This document shows positions 24,589-32,720 of a stretch of 37,752 nt of DNA, one piece after another. This DNA is from Bacteroidia bacterium (lineage in GTDB: Bacteria; Bacteroidota; Bacteroidia; UKL13-3). Under the pieces are notes generated by a model. That model searched no databases. It saw nothing but the letters and a program-made list of their open reading frames with translations, and was not told the origin of the DNA. The translations under genes and the position numbers were made by a program. The DNA lies in the NCBI GenBank assembly GCA_019695215.1, contig JAIBAK010000036.1, forward strand, positions 1 to 37,752. The letters are read 5' to 3'. Position 1 is the stretch's first letter. Every line of letters starts with the position of its first letter.

Positions 24589-25299
24589 CTAATCGGGAAT
24601 ATTGGCAAACTTTTCTAATTTTTTGTGATCGAGAATGGCAATTCTTTTTCCTGTCAGTTCTATCATATGTTCGTCCTGAAATTCAACCAAGGTTCGAATA
24701 AGCGTTTCACGGGTGGTGCTGGCTATATTGGCCATTTCTTCCCGTGTAATGGTTATATTAAGCAGGTTTGTTCCTTCTACAAAACCGTAGTTTCTTTTAA
24801 GTAATATAAGGCACTGGGCAATGCGCTCCTTCACCGGGCTTTGAGAAAGATTAACCAGATTGCGTTCCATATCCCGAAGCAGGGTGGCAAACATATTAAT
24901 GAACTGCATAGCCAGTTTTGAATTGGATTCTATGAGCGATAGAAACACATTTTTGGGAATAAAACAGACTTCCGAATCTTCCAGCGTAACCGCAGAACAT
25001 GAAAACCGGTCTCCTCCCAAAATAGCTCTGTAACCAATTACATCTCCGTTTTTTGCCAGATGCAAAATCTGCTCTTTTCCATCGGCTCCGGTTTGAGTTA
25101 TTTTTACCTTACCGTTGTGCACGCAATACAAACCTTCGGGCAAGGCTCCTTCACTAAAAATGGTTCTTCCCTTTTTGTAAAGGGTGCATTGTTTTACCAG
25201 ACTTAAGTTTTCAAATTCTTCCTGACTCAGCACACAGAACGCAGACTTTAATCTGGCTCTGCAATGGTTGCATTCACTATCTTGTTTTTCTGAAGCCAT
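24589..25299 (-). CDS. Crp/Fnr-family transcriptional regulator
   Basis: 236 residues. Cyclic-nucleotide-binding-type beta roll at about 30-145 (IFSEGALPEGLYCVHNGKVKI, GDVIGYRAILGG), dimer helix (LAMQFINMFATLLRDMERNL), and a C-terminal winged helix (ITREEMANIASTTRETLIRTLVEFQDEHMIEL) whose E-x-x-x-R recognition motif is the Fnr/Crp type. The N-terminus has C10-x2-C13-x8-C22, an Fnr-like Cys cluster that could hold an Fe-S centre, though the spacing differs from E. coli Fnr. It lies 71 bases downstream of hpd on the same strand. A dyad resembling a Crp site occurs upstream of hmgA (27798-27813). Confidence 0.9.
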   Translation of the reverse strand: MASEKQDSECNHCRARLKSAFCVLSQEEFENLSLVKQCTLYKKGRTIFSEGALPEGLYCVHNGKVKITQTGADGKEQILHLAKNGDVIGYRAILGGDRFSCSAVTLEDSEVCFIPKNVFLSLIESNSKLAMQFINMFATLLRDMERNLVNLSQSPVKERIAQCLILLKRNYGFVEGTNLLNITITREEMANIASTTRETLIRTLVEFQDEHMIELTGKRIAILDHKKLEKFANIPD

Positions 25300-25370
25300 A
25301 CTTTATAAAGTTTGTTGCTTCTTAGCCGGGGTTAGTTAAAAGTTACCTGTTTATATCAATAGTACTTAGT

Positions 25371-26522
25371 CTAAAGTGTTCCTCTGCGTTCCTGTTCGGC
25401 CTCTATTGATTCGAACAGTGCCTGAAAATTTCCTTTACCAAACGATTTAGCTCCCTTTCGCTGAATGATTTCAAAGAATAGGGTAGGGCGGTCTTCTACC
25501 GGTTTGGTAAATATTTGCAGTAAATAACCTTCCTCATCGCGGTCAACCATAATGCCCCATTTTTTAAGCGTGGCAAGGTCTTCTGAAATATGACCTACCC
25601 GTGCTTCAACCGTATCATAATACGTTCCCGGAACGTGTAAAAATTCGAGTCCGCGTTTTTTCATTTCCGATACGGTAAATACAATATCATCAGTAGCCAC
25701 TGCTATATGCTGGCACCCCGGACCTTTATAAAAATCGAGGTATTCTTCCACCTGCGATTTCTTTTTGCCAATAGCAGGTTCGTTAATAGGGAATTTTATA
25801 TACCCGTTGCCATTGGTCATTACTTTACTCATCAATGCGGTGTACTCGGTACTTATGTCTTTATCATCAAACGTTACCAGATTGGCAAATCCCATAACGT
25901 TGCCGTAAAAATCGGCCCATTTATTCATTGAGCCCAGTTCAACATTTCCCACCATATGGTCAATGTATTTTAAACCTGTCCAGCCGGGATTGTACCCTGT
26001 ATCTAATTTCTCGTATCCGGGCAAAAACAAACCCTTATAATTTTTACGTTCTACAAAAATGTGAACCGTATCGCCATAGGTATGTATTCCGCTGTAACGA
26101 ACTTTACCATCTTTATCTTCTACAGTTCGGGGCTGCATATAAGGTGCTGCACCTCGGCTGGTGGTTTGTTCAAAAGCATCGTAGGCATCATCCACCCACA
26201 GGGCAATTACTTTTACTCCGTCACCATGTGTGCGAAGGTGATGTGCCATTTCGCTGTCGGGGTCAAAAGGAGTGGTGAGCACTAAACGAATTTTTCCCTG
26301 CTGCAACACATACGAGGTACGATCACGTACACCGGTTTCAAGTCCGGCATAAGCCAAATCCTGAAATCCCAATGCCGTTTTATAGTAATGAGCCGCCTGT
26401 TTGGCATTGCCCACATACAGTTCTACATAATCGGTTCCGTTAATCGGAAGAAAATCCTGAGCCTTATCAAATATTTTTTGCCCGGAATAAGTAAAGTTTT
26501 CAACTTTGGTTAAATCGCTCAT
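25371..26522 (-). CDS. hpd: 4-hydroxyphenylpyruvate dioxygenase
   Basis: 383 residues with two vicinal-oxygen-chelate halves. Fe(II) ligands are H189 (LKYIDHMVGNV), H272 (CQHIAVATDDI) and E351 (LFFEIIQRKG). The C-terminal helix KGNFQALFESIEAEQERRG is characteristic. It converts 4-hydroxyphenylpyruvate to homogentisate in tyrosine catabolism. The start follows the hmgA stop by 19 bases, so the two act as an operon and as consecutive pathway steps. Confidence 0.96.
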   Translation of the reverse strand: MSDLTKVENFTYSGQKIFDKAQDFLPINGTDYVELYVGNAKQAAHYYKTALGFQDLAYAGLETGVRDRTSYVLQQGKIRLVLTTPFDPDSEMAHHLRTHGDGVKVIALWVDDAYDAFEQTTSRGAAPYMQPRTVEDKDGKVRYSGIHTYGDTVHIFVERKNYKGLFLPGYEKLDTGYNPGWTGLKYIDHMVGNVELGSMNKWADFYGNVMGFANLVTFDDKDISTEYTALMSKVMTNGNGYIKFPINEPAIGKKKSQVEEYLDFYKGPGCQHIAVATDDIVFTVSEMKKRGLEFLHVPGTYYDTVEARVGHISEDLATLKKWGIMVDRDEEGYLLQIFTKPVEDRPTLFFEIIQRKGAKSFGKGNFQALFESIEAEQERRGTL

Positions 26523-26541
26523 ACTGGTATTAAGAGTTTTT

Positions 26542-27726
26542 TTATACTATAGCTTCTTTGTTACTTGGTACCGACAGCCATGATTTATAATAATCCGATT
26601 GCTCCAGATTTAATGCATTGGTTGTAATTTTTACCGGATTAAACGGATCAATCATTACCGCCAGTTCTTTGGTTTCTTTTTTACCAATGCTTCGTTCAAT
26701 TGCTCCCGGATGCGGGCCATGCGGAATACCTGCCGGATGCAGGGTAATCTGCCCTTTTTGTATATTATTCCGGCTCATAAAATCACCATCAACGTAGTAG
26801 AGCAGTTCGTCACTGTCTACATTACTGTGGTGATATGGTGCAGGAATAGCTTGGGGGTGGTAATCGTACAAACGAGGTACAAATGAACAAATCACAAAAT
26901 TGCGTCCGTGGAAAGTTTGATGAATGGGCGGTGGCATATGAATGCGCCCTGTGATGGGTTCAAAATTGAAAATCGAAAAACCGTAGGGATAACTGCAGCC
27001 ATCCCAACCTGCCACATCAAACGGATGTGTACCGTAAACGTAAGGGTAAATTAATCCGCGTTTTTTTATCTTAATTAAAAAGTCACCTTTTTCATCATGC
27101 GTTTCTAAGTTTTGCGGCATTTTAAAATCCCGTTCGCAAAAAGGAGAATGTTCTAAGAACTGACCGTAATGGTTGCGGTACCGGGCAGGTGTTTCAATAG
27201 GGCCGTGCGATTCTACCACCAGCAAATGATTGTCGCTGCTGTCAAAATGTAACTGGTAAACCGTTCCTCTGGGAATAATCAGGTAATCTCCGTATTCAAA
27301 CGGAATGCTTCCATACATGGTTTTTAAAATCCCTGAACCTTTATGTACAAACAGCATTTCATCGGCATCGGCATTTTTAAAAAAGTAATCGGTCATGCTT
27401 TTGCCCGGAGCCGCTACCCCAATGCTCATATCGTTGTTTACAAAAAGCACACTGCGGCTTGTTATATAATCATCAGAGGGAGCCACATCAAAACTCATAT
27501 AACTTCGGGCCTGCAGGTTATCTTCAATCGCAATTTCGGGGCGAATGGAGTAGGGGGCGCTGTGTTCTTTTACCAGAGTGGGCGGGTTTAAATGATAAAC
27601 CAATGATGATGGTCCGGAAAATCCCTCGGTTCCAAATAATTCTTCATGGTACAAAGCACCATTGGGCTGGCGAAAAACAACATGGCGTTTGGCCGGAATA
27701 ATCCCTGCCTGACGGTATAATGGCAT
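26542..27726 (-). CDS. hmgA: Homogentisate 1,2-dioxygenase
   Basis: 394 residues. Cupin-like core with MLFVHKGSGILKTMYGSIPFEYGDYLIIPRGT; conserved GWDGCSYPYGFSIFNFEPITG; Fe-site region YHHSNVDSDELLYYVDGDF and the C-terminal HPAGIPHGPHPGAIE. It cleaves the homogentisate ring to maleylacetoacetate, the step after HPPD. It is first in the hmgA-hpd pair; the downstream isomerase and hydrolase genes are not in the window. Confidence 0.93.
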   Translation of the reverse strand: MPLYRQAGIIPAKRHVVFRQPNGALYHEELFGTEGFSGPSSLVYHLNPPTLVKEHSAPYSIRPEIAIEDNLQARSYMSFDVAPSDDYITSRSVLFVNNDMSIGVAAPGKSMTDYFFKNADADEMLFVHKGSGILKTMYGSIPFEYGDYLIIPRGTVYQLHFDSSDNHLLVVESHGPIETPARYRNHYGQFLEHSPFCERDFKMPQNLETHDEKGDFLIKIKKRGLIYPYVYGTHPFDVAGWDGCSYPYGFSIFNFEPITGRIHMPPPIHQTFHGRNFVICSFVPRLYDYHPQAIPAPYHHSNVDSDELLYYVDGDFMSRNNIQKGQITLHPAGIPHGPHPGAIERSIGKKETKELAVMIDPFNPVKITTNALNLEQSDYYKSWLSVPSNKEAIV

Positions 27727-27797
27727 AGTGAATCAATTAAGGTTAATAATGGGCTAATTTTCTGATGGTAAAACTAAAGCCCGCAACAAAACCCCAC

Positions 27798-27813
27798 TAT
27801 GATTTAGGTCACG
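27798..27813. promoter_or_regulatory. Possible Crp/Fnr-type operator upstream of hmgA
   Basis: TATGA-tttagg-TCACG is an interrupted dyad of the form TGA-N6-TCA, close to the Crp pattern TGTGA-N6-TCACA. It lies about 70-85 bases upstream of the hmgA start codon in the only sizeable noncoding gap of the hmgA-hpd-crp cluster. It is a single weak site seen by eye. Confidence 0.3.
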
Positions 27814-27851
27814 TTTTGAACTGATTTTTGGCAGGAAATATTTTCAGCGCC

Positions 27852-28544
27852 CTATGGCAGGGGCACGAAGGAAGGGACTCCGGTAATTATTTTAATCCCT
27901 TTAGATTTAATTTGAACCACGGCACTTCTGTATAATAGATTTCCCTGTGTGGCATAACGGTAGCGGGTGTTTAATAAATAATCTACCTGATAGGTATGCA
28001 GCAATTGATTTTTGGCTAAGCGCTTGGCTTTTAAACGGGGCGAGTAAAGGTAATTGTTCAGCGTAAAGCCTACTATGATTCCCGGTACAAAAGCAATAGC
28101 TGACGGTATTTTATATCCGTCATTCACGGTTTTGGTACCTGTGGGAATAATGCCCAATAAGGTAGTGGTAACTTGTTTTGTTTTATATCCGCCAGCCTGC
28201 TGAATGGCCGAGGCCGAAACAGCGCTTAATGCAAGGCCGGTAACTAAACCAAATGTGTTTAGCTTAAAATGCCCGACCTTAATCATAAACGGATTTTTTA
28301 AAGAACTGTTCCATTCGGTTTGTCCGGTGGCAGGCTTTTGAATAGGATATAAACACCCCGCATACGATTTAACCTGTACTTCAAAAGTGGTATCGTTGGT
28401 AATGTAATAGTCAGTGCGGTTAAGGGTATCAAAAACAGGATACACCGTGCGGCTTGTGAGGTGACGATTACGGTGCTTATGCGAGCACGATACCAGAGTT
28501 GCAAACACCAAACATAGCATCAGGTACGAAAAAATTTTCATCAT
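27852..28544 (-). CDS. Lipoprotein with glycine-rich hydrophobic segments
   Basis: 230 residues. Type II signal peptide with lipobox ATLVSC (Cys20) and SHKHRNRH tether. After a beta segment (YYITNDTTFEVQVKSYAGCL) there are two hydrophobic stretches, FGLVTGLALSAVSASAI and IPSAIAFVPGIIVGFTLNNYLY, then a C-terminal part with NTRYRYATQGNLLYRSAVVQIKSKG, which resembles a TRL-like short beta unit. I do not recognise the family. It is monocistronic in appearance, 125 bases from hmgA's start. Confidence 0.75.
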   Translation of the reverse strand: MMKIFSYLMLCLVFATLVSCSHKHRNRHLTSRTVYPVFDTLNRTDYYITNDTTFEVQVKSYAGCLYPIQKPATGQTEWNSSLKNPFMIKVGHFKLNTFGLVTGLALSAVSASAIQQAGGYKTKQVTTTLLGIIPTGTKTVNDGYKIPSAIAFVPGIIVGFTLNNYLYSPRLKAKRLAKNQLLHTYQVDYLLNTRYRYATQGNLLYRSAVVQIKSKGIKIITGVPSFVPLP

Positions 28545-28611
28545 AAAGGTTAAGAATGGGGAAACGAATTTAATGCAGGACTGCTAAATAAAAAAACCTT
28601 GTTTGATGGTA

Positions 28612-29025
28612 TTATTCATTTTTCAAAAACAGCGTGCGCTCCTTTTTATGCAGCCCTCGTCTTTTTTTCGCTGTCAGCCTCTTTTCCGTAGCGGTTTTAG
28701 TGGGTTTGGTTGCTTTTCTTTTTTTTCTAACCACAAAACACTTATTGAGCAGGGCATACATTTTTTTTACAGCAATTTCCCTGTTGCCAAGCTGGCTGCG
28801 CTCGGCCTGTGCCACTACCTGAAGCAATCCGTTATTGGTTAGTTTATGTGCGAGTTTCTCCAGTAAAATAGTTTTCTCATCAGCAGTAAGTAACAACGAA
28901 TCATGAACAGAAAACCCCAGCAGCACTTTGGTAGAAGTTTTATTTACATGCTGACCGCCTTTGCCGCTGCTGCGGCTGGTTTTTACACTGAATTCCGAAT
29001 CGAGAAAAGGGGGGATGAAATGCAT
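28612..29025 (-). CDS. arfB: Alternative ribosome-rescue factor ArfB (peptidyl-tRNA hydrolase)
   Basis: 137 residues. The class-I release-factor catalytic motif GGQ is at 23-25 within SSGKGGQHVNKTSTKVLLGF. The C-terminus is a Lys/Arg-rich tail (KRKATKPTKTATEKRLTAKK) that in ArfB/YaeJ enters the empty mRNA channel of stalled ribosomes. There is no stop-codon recognition domain, so it is not RF1/RF2. It rescues non-stop complexes. Confidence 0.93.
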   Translation of the reverse strand: MHFIPPFLDSEFSVKTSRSSGKGGQHVNKTSTKVLLGFSVHDSLLLTADEKTILLEKLAHKLTNNGLLQVVAQAERSQLGNREIAVKKMYALLNKCFVVRKKRKATKPTKTATEKRLTAKKRRGLHKKERTLFLKNE

Positions 29026-29052
29026 AGGCCAAACAAATTTGCAGTAAACAGG

Positions 29053-29814
29053 TTATTTATTTTTTACGTAAACAAGTTTGATATTTCCTTTGCCCGAGTC
29101 GCGCTCATCGGTTTCAAAACGGTTAATTGTTTTAATAAGCGGCACAAGTTTTTTGAATCCGTAATTACGCGGGTCAAAGTTGGGCTGCTTTTTAAGAATC
29201 AGGTTACCCAAATCGCCCAGAAAAGCCCAGCCTTCTTCATCGGCCAGGTCATTTATGCTGGCGGTAATTAATTTAATAAGCCCCTTGTCAATTTTAAGAA
29301 TGGTGTCCTGAGGTTCACTTTTCTTAAGAGCAGTTTTATTGACCGATGCCGTATTTTTTACCGCATCTTCATTTGCCTTCAGTATTTCAATGTAAATAAA
29401 TTTATCGCAGGCCGAAATAAAAGAGCCGGGTGTTTTTTTCTCTCCCAGCCCAAATACCTTCATTCCGGCTTCGCGCAGGCGTATGGCAAGCCGTGTAAAA
29501 TCACTGTCGCTCGATACAATGCAAAATCCATCCACCCGGCCTGTATATAAAATATCCATGGCATCAATAATCATGGCCGAGTCGGTGGCATTTTTCCCCG
29601 AGGTGTAGCTATACTGTTGTATGGGGGTAATGGCATTTTCCAGCAATACCCCTTTCCATCCCGATACATGCGGCTTGGTCCAGTCGCCATAAATGCGTTT
29701 GAACGTGGGAGTGCCGTATTTGGCTATTTCTTCCAGCATGTCTTTCACGTTGGAGTAGGGTACATTGTCGGCATCAATCAGTACTGCCAATCGTAAATCT
29801 TTTATGATATCCAT
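29053..29814 (-). CDS. NYN-domain (LabA/DUF88-like) protein with OST-HTH domain
   Basis: 253 residues. The PIN-like NYN domain (about 8-145) has the acidic nuclease residues D14 and D16 (VLIDADNVPYSNV), D78 (NATDSAMIIDAMDIL) and D103/D105 (SSDSDFTRLAIRLREAGMKV). A linker leads to a C-terminal OST-HTH/LOTUS module at about 175-250 (LIKLITASINDLADEEGWAF, NYGFKKLVPLIKTI). The combination is common in bacteria and is thought to act on RNA, the LOTUS part binding RNA or G-quadruplex. The target is unknown. All acidic residues are kept, so nuclease activity is plausible. Confidence 0.9.
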   Translation of the reverse strand: MDIIKDLRLAVLIDADNVPYSNVKDMLEEIAKYGTPTFKRIYGDWTKPHVSGWKGVLLENAITPIQQYSYTSGKNATDSAMIIDAMDILYTGRVDGFCIVSSDSDFTRLAIRLREAGMKVFGLGEKKTPGSFISACDKFIYIEILKANEDAVKNTASVNKTALKKSEPQDTILKIDKGLIKLITASINDLADEEGWAFLGDLGNLILKKQPNFDPRNYGFKKLVPLIKTINRFETDERDSGKGNIKLVYVKNK

Positions 29815-29872
29815 AAATGGTTTTTAGTTACAGAGCGGTGCAAAGATAACGGTTAATTACGCACAGGCGTTT

Positions 29873-30105
29873 TTATTCTTTGTCTTCCCGCATGCGGGTA
29901 AAAATATAAAGCTCTTCTACTTTTTTGCGGGCCCAGGGTGTTTTACGCAAAAAGGTTAAACTGGATTTATGCTGGGGTCGTGGGTAAAACAGTTAATACG
30001 TACTTCTTCGCTCAGTTTTTCCCAACCGTAAAAATTGACCAGATACTTAAGAATGGCTTCTAAGGTAATTCCGTGCAAGGGGTTGTTGAGTTGGGTGGTG
30101 GGCAT
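29873..30105 (-). pseudogene. VF530/DUF2132-family small protein, frameshifted
   Basis: Starting at the minus-strand ATG at 30105, the frame reads [19 protein letters not shown], then [19 protein letters not shown] and THDPSI before running into a TAA. Restoring one base near 29965-29969 recovers [20 protein letters not shown] and RMREDKE with a TAA at 29873. The joined 77-residue protein matches the VF530 family ([31 protein letters not shown]) end to end, so a single-base deletion broke it. It is either a young pseudogene or a sequencing/assembly error. The family is a small, possibly DNA-binding protein of unknown role. Confidence 0.85.
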
Positions 30106-30171
30106 GGATATAGCAGGTGAATCAATTGACAAAGTTAAACGAAATGAAAATAATCACAAGCCCTGTCAGGG

Positions 30172-30714
30172 TTACAATATTTTTCTTCGTCTGGCCTCAT
30201 TCAATAGCCACTTATCTATTTCTGCCTTGTTAGGATAAGCCTGTAAATATTTGATAAATCCTTGTTCATGTCGCCTCATAAATATTTGTAGCGTATCAGG
30301 GTATTTGGCAAAATCATATTGCACCTCTCCCAAAATTGGATATACAACTTTGTTGTTAACAACACCTATTCCATAAACTGTATTCATATCGTGTTTATAA
30401 TGACCCGAGTTAGGATATAACAATTGATAACGGAAATTTATATTCCCTGAATCAGTATAAAGAAAATAAAAATTTATTGAATCCCTGTTTAGAGTATCTA
30501 TATTCTTACAAACTAAACTACATTGTATAGAGCTATTTAACTTAATTTTGTAATTTAACATTTGATACGCTTCTTGCTGATAATTTAAATAATACATCGC
30601 CCATTTTATATCATTCATCAATAGGGCTTCTTTTGTTGGAGTATTTTCTTTTGAACCTTTTAGGTTACACCCTATGATACAAAATGGCAAACAGAGGTAA
30701 AGGACTTTTTTCAT
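30172..30714 (-). CDS. Lipoprotein of unknown function
   Basis: 180 residues. Short type II signal peptide MKKVLYLCLPFCIIGC (Cys16). The mature part begins NLKGSKENTPTK and is mostly charged and Tyr-rich (IKWAMYYLNYQQEAYQMLNY; YDFAKYPDTLQIFMRRHEQG). No known motif is seen. Its start overlaps the upstream gene's stop by four bases, so the two form a pair. The stop is followed at once by an AACCCTGACAGGGCT inverted repeat (30161-30171 centre), a hairpin widespread near Bacteroidota genes but with no T-tract here. Confidence 0.75.
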   Translation of the reverse strand: MKKVLYLCLPFCIIGCNLKGSKENTPTKEALLMNDIKWAMYYLNYQQEAYQMLNYKIKLNSSIQCSLVCKNIDTLNRDSINFYFLYTDSGNINFRYQLLYPNSGHYKHDMNTVYGIGVVNNKVVYPILGEVQYDFAKYPDTLQIFMRRHEQGFIKYLQAYPNKAEIDKWLLNEARRRKIL

Positions 30715-31184
30715 CTTTTTAAGTTTAAAAATTGCCCATCGGCTGATTTTGTAATCATATAAACGTCCAGGTCTTGTCGTAATTTAATTAGTTCGGCTTT
30801 TTCAGTTTGGGTTAATAAATTTTCTTTATCGGTAATGTCATTATTAAGAATTGTGATGTCACCATGTTTGTCTTTGAGTATATTATTTACAGCCTTTAAC
30901 TCCTCGTCATTACTATTAAGGTAAATCAAGTATGAGCTTTTTATTAAGATTGGTTCTGTCAGCCATTGAATTGTCACTGCAAGCACAACAACCAATGTCC
31001 AAATTATTTTTGATTTCTTGGTTTCTTTTCCAAATAGAATTGTCAGATAAAAAATCAAGGAAGCAAGAAGTCCAGAAAGCAGTAGGATTTGATATGTTCC
31101 TTGTTGTCGGCCAAAAAACAAAAAACTGATTATCGTTGAAAATAATCCTAAAGTCAGTCCTATATGTTTAATCTTTCTGGTCAT
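30711..31184 (-). CDS. Two-helix membrane protein of unknown function
   Basis: 157 residues from the ATG at 31184 (MTRKIKHIGLTLG). The frame is open back to 31250, but that extension lies within a strong inverted repeat and is an unlikely coding start. There are hydrophobic helices at about 10-25, 32-50 and 60-78 (IGLTLGLFSTIISFLFF, YQILLLSGLLASLIFYLTILF, IIWTLVVVLAVTIQWL), then a soluble tail of about 80 residues predicted helical (NSNDEELKAVNNILKDKHGD, DKENLLTQTEKAELIKLRQDL). Translationally coupled to the lipoprotein gene behind it. No family recognised. Confidence 0.7.
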   Translation of the reverse strand: MTRKIKHIGLTLGLFSTIISFLFFGRQQGTYQILLLSGLLASLIFYLTILFGKETKKSKIIWTLVVVLAVTIQWLTEPILIKSSYLIYLNSNDEELKAVNNILKDKHGDITILNNDITDKENLLTQTEKAELIKLRQDLDVYMITKSADGQFLNLKR

Positions 31185-31216
31185 CTTAAAATGAGTGCTA
31201 ACGAAGCCGCGGATTT

Positions 31217-31276
31217 GCGAAGGACTTTTTTTGCGACTGAATGGCCACATTCAGGTAGAGCCAAAAAAGACTTCGC
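31217..31276. other. Nested inverted repeat (possible structured RNA or recombination site)
   Basis: Outer arms GCGAAGGACTTTTTTT (31217-31232) and AAAAAAGACTTCGC (31263-31276) enclose a perfect inner stem CTGAATG-gcca-CATTCAG (31237-31254). The structure sits immediately upstream of the 31184 start and next to repeat element A. Nothing in the sequence fixes its function. Confidence 0.4.
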
Positions 31277-31305
31277 TAAAACAGAAACGAAGAATGGGAC
31301 TTTCC

Positions 31306-31562
31306 CCATAGCTGTTCGGGATTTGCAATCCCGAATGAACTTACTAAAAGGATTTGTAATCCGGCTTACCATTCACTACTTATGTTTCATTAACGGGTTT
31401 GGTAAATACAATTACCCAATCAACAAGCCTAATCGCAATAAAATATCGCTCTTTCCGGTTATGCTTTTCCAACCCATATGAGTCGCAAGTTACCAATTCG
31501 GAATCGGATTGCAAATCCTGCTTCACAGATAAGTTCGGGATTACAAATCCCGAACGGCTGGG
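31306..31562. repeat. 257-bp inverted-repeat element, copy A
   Basis: Left end CCATAGCTGTTCGGGATTTG followed by CAATCCCGAA; the right end is its near-perfect inverse (TTCGGGATTACAAATCCCGA then ACGGCTGGG). Each end is itself a hairpin (TTCGGGATTtgcAATCCCGAA). Inside are two more REP-like hairpins (GGATTTGTAATCC; GGATTGCAAATCC). Read on the minus strand the interior encodes RKERYFIAIRLVDWVIVFT, resembling the N-terminus of REP-associated tyrosine (Y1) transposases, interrupted by stops. It appears identical to copy C. It lies just beyond the 3' end of the 31582 gene. Confidence 0.85.
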
Positions 31563-31581
31563 TTGTTTGTCCATTAATGTA

Positions 31582-31938
31582 TCACTGTAATTCCTTAACA
31601 CCTGAAAGCGACCAATATCTTTCGAATTCGTCTTTGTCAATTGGCCCTCCTTCAAAATCTTCATACTTCATATTCGTGTCTAGCCAAAAGCCATAATTAG
31701 TTTTATCAGGACCTGCAAACACAACTTTTCCGTTGGTGTCCAGAGCAATCTCTCTACATGGCGTCAACCCTCCTTCTTCTTCAGTAAACTCAATAAGCCA
31801 TTTCTTGACTAAGTGCATTTTTGAATCATACCCTGGATTTGCTTTTGGTATAAAAAATAGGATCATTCTCCATGTCTTGACTTGCCAAGGTTCTTTTTCA
31901 GTCCAATCTGTCGCCATTGTTGTGCTAATATATTTCAT
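31582..31938 (-). CDS. Small cytoplasmic protein of unknown function
   Basis: 118 residues from the first ATG; a second ATG eight codons in (ATG GCG ACA GAT TGG) is an equally good start. No signal peptide or membrane helix. Trp/acidic-rich: TEKEPWQVKTWRMILFFIP, KWLIEFTEEEGGLTPCREIA, KTNYGFWLDTNMKYEDFEGG, IDKDEFERYWSL. The length, acidity and accessory setting recall small immunity-type or solitary cassette proteins, but I recognise no family. Repeat element A ends 20 bases from its stop. Confidence 0.65.
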   Translation of the reverse strand: MKYISTTMATDWTEKEPWQVKTWRMILFFIPKANPGYDSKMHLVKKWLIEFTEEEGGLTPCREIALDTNGKVVFAGPDKTNYGFWLDTNMKYEDFEGGPIDKDEFERYWSLSGVKELQ

Positions 31939-31944
31939 TCTTGG

Positions 31945-32099
31945 GTTTGTCTAAATTACCGCTAATGGTTCAGTGTGTTTGCGAAGTGCGGGATATTCAG
32001 CACAAATGTTTATGCGGAGCACAAAGCTTTCGGCTACAACAAAACTGTCTGCGCAGCACGAAACCCCGCCTTTTGGGTAGCTGCTGTTATAGGACGTTT
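31945..32099. other. Structured spacer between minus-strand genes, cassette-junction-like
   Basis: 155 noncoding bases directly downstream of the 32100 gene. They hold partial inverted pairs such as GTGCGGGATA against CCCCGCCTTTT, and repeated GCACAAA motifs (32000-32030). Read on the minus strand the element starts TCCTATAACAGCAGCTACCC next to the gene's stop and ends near CCATTAGCGGTAA before the next gene. The position, one folded element after the stop of a small gene, is like an integron attC site, but canonical core boxes are not clear. Confidence 0.35.
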
Positions 32100-32720
32100 T
32101 TATTTCAGTATCAAATTCCATCTGTCTCCATTTTTTAAGTCATAAGCAATAATACCAAATTTGTCTGACCAGTAAATATGGGTGATTTCTGTCAAGTCGC
32201 TAACCGTAGTCATGTCAAAGGATGGAACTTTATAAATTACCCCAAAAATGTTCGTGTCAAATTCATTTGTCTTTTGCTTTTTACGATCAATGTCACCAAT
32301 AAAGCCTTTGAAACCAATTGTCTCCTTAATTTCACTACCGGGGCTTCTTTTAGAAATACCGATTATGGAACAGTCCTGAACAATTGTGTCTGATGTCGCC
32401 CAACGAATAACAGTAAGTCCGTAATTGTTTTTCGGTAAGTCTTTAAATGTAACATTTGCAACTGGAGGATTATACCAACCAGTATTTTCATCCCATCCTT
32501 TATTTACTATTGTCTTTGAAGAAATCACAAAGGTGTCAAGGTCGTTAACTTTATTTCTAAAAAACAAAGTGTCATTGACATTGTAAATGTTGTAAGTTAA
32601 CAAGTCGCTGTCAGTAAAACTAAACTTGCAACTTGTCAAAAGTGTTAAGAGTAATATGATAGTCGTCTTAGTCAATATTGTTGTCTTTAAAATGCCTCCA
32701 TAGCTGTTCGGGATTTGCAA
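32100..32720 (-). CDS. Lipoprotein of unknown function with start inside a repeat element
   Basis: The reading frame of 206 codons opens at a TTG at 32720 that belongs to repeat element B; the first nine residues (MQIPNSYGG) are the repeat's own end sequence. A good lipoprotein signal peptide begins only further on (LTKTTIILLLTLLTSC, lipobox Cys at about 31), possibly from the TTG at residue 16. No ATG is available, so insertion of element B probably replaced the original start. The mature part is beta-rich (YNVNDTLFFRNKVNDLDTFV; DCSIIGISKRSPGSEI; YWSDKFGIIAYDLKNGDRW). The family is not recognised. Confidence 0.65.
   Translation of the reverse strand: MQIPNSYGGILKTTILTKTTIILLLTLLTSCKFSFTDSDLLTYNIYNVNDTLFFRNKVNDLDTFVISSKTIVNKGWDENTGWYNPPVANVTFKDLPKNNYGLTVIRWATSDTIVQDCSIIGISKRSPGSEIKETIGFKGFIGDIDRKKQKTNEFDTNIFGVIYKVPSFDMTTVSDLTEITHIYWSDKFGIIAYDLKNGDRWNLILK

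Noticed and set aside
31185..31250. Longer start of the 30711 membrane protein
   Set aside because: The extra codons lie in the nested inverted repeat; MTRKIKHIG at 31184 is directly before the first membrane helix.
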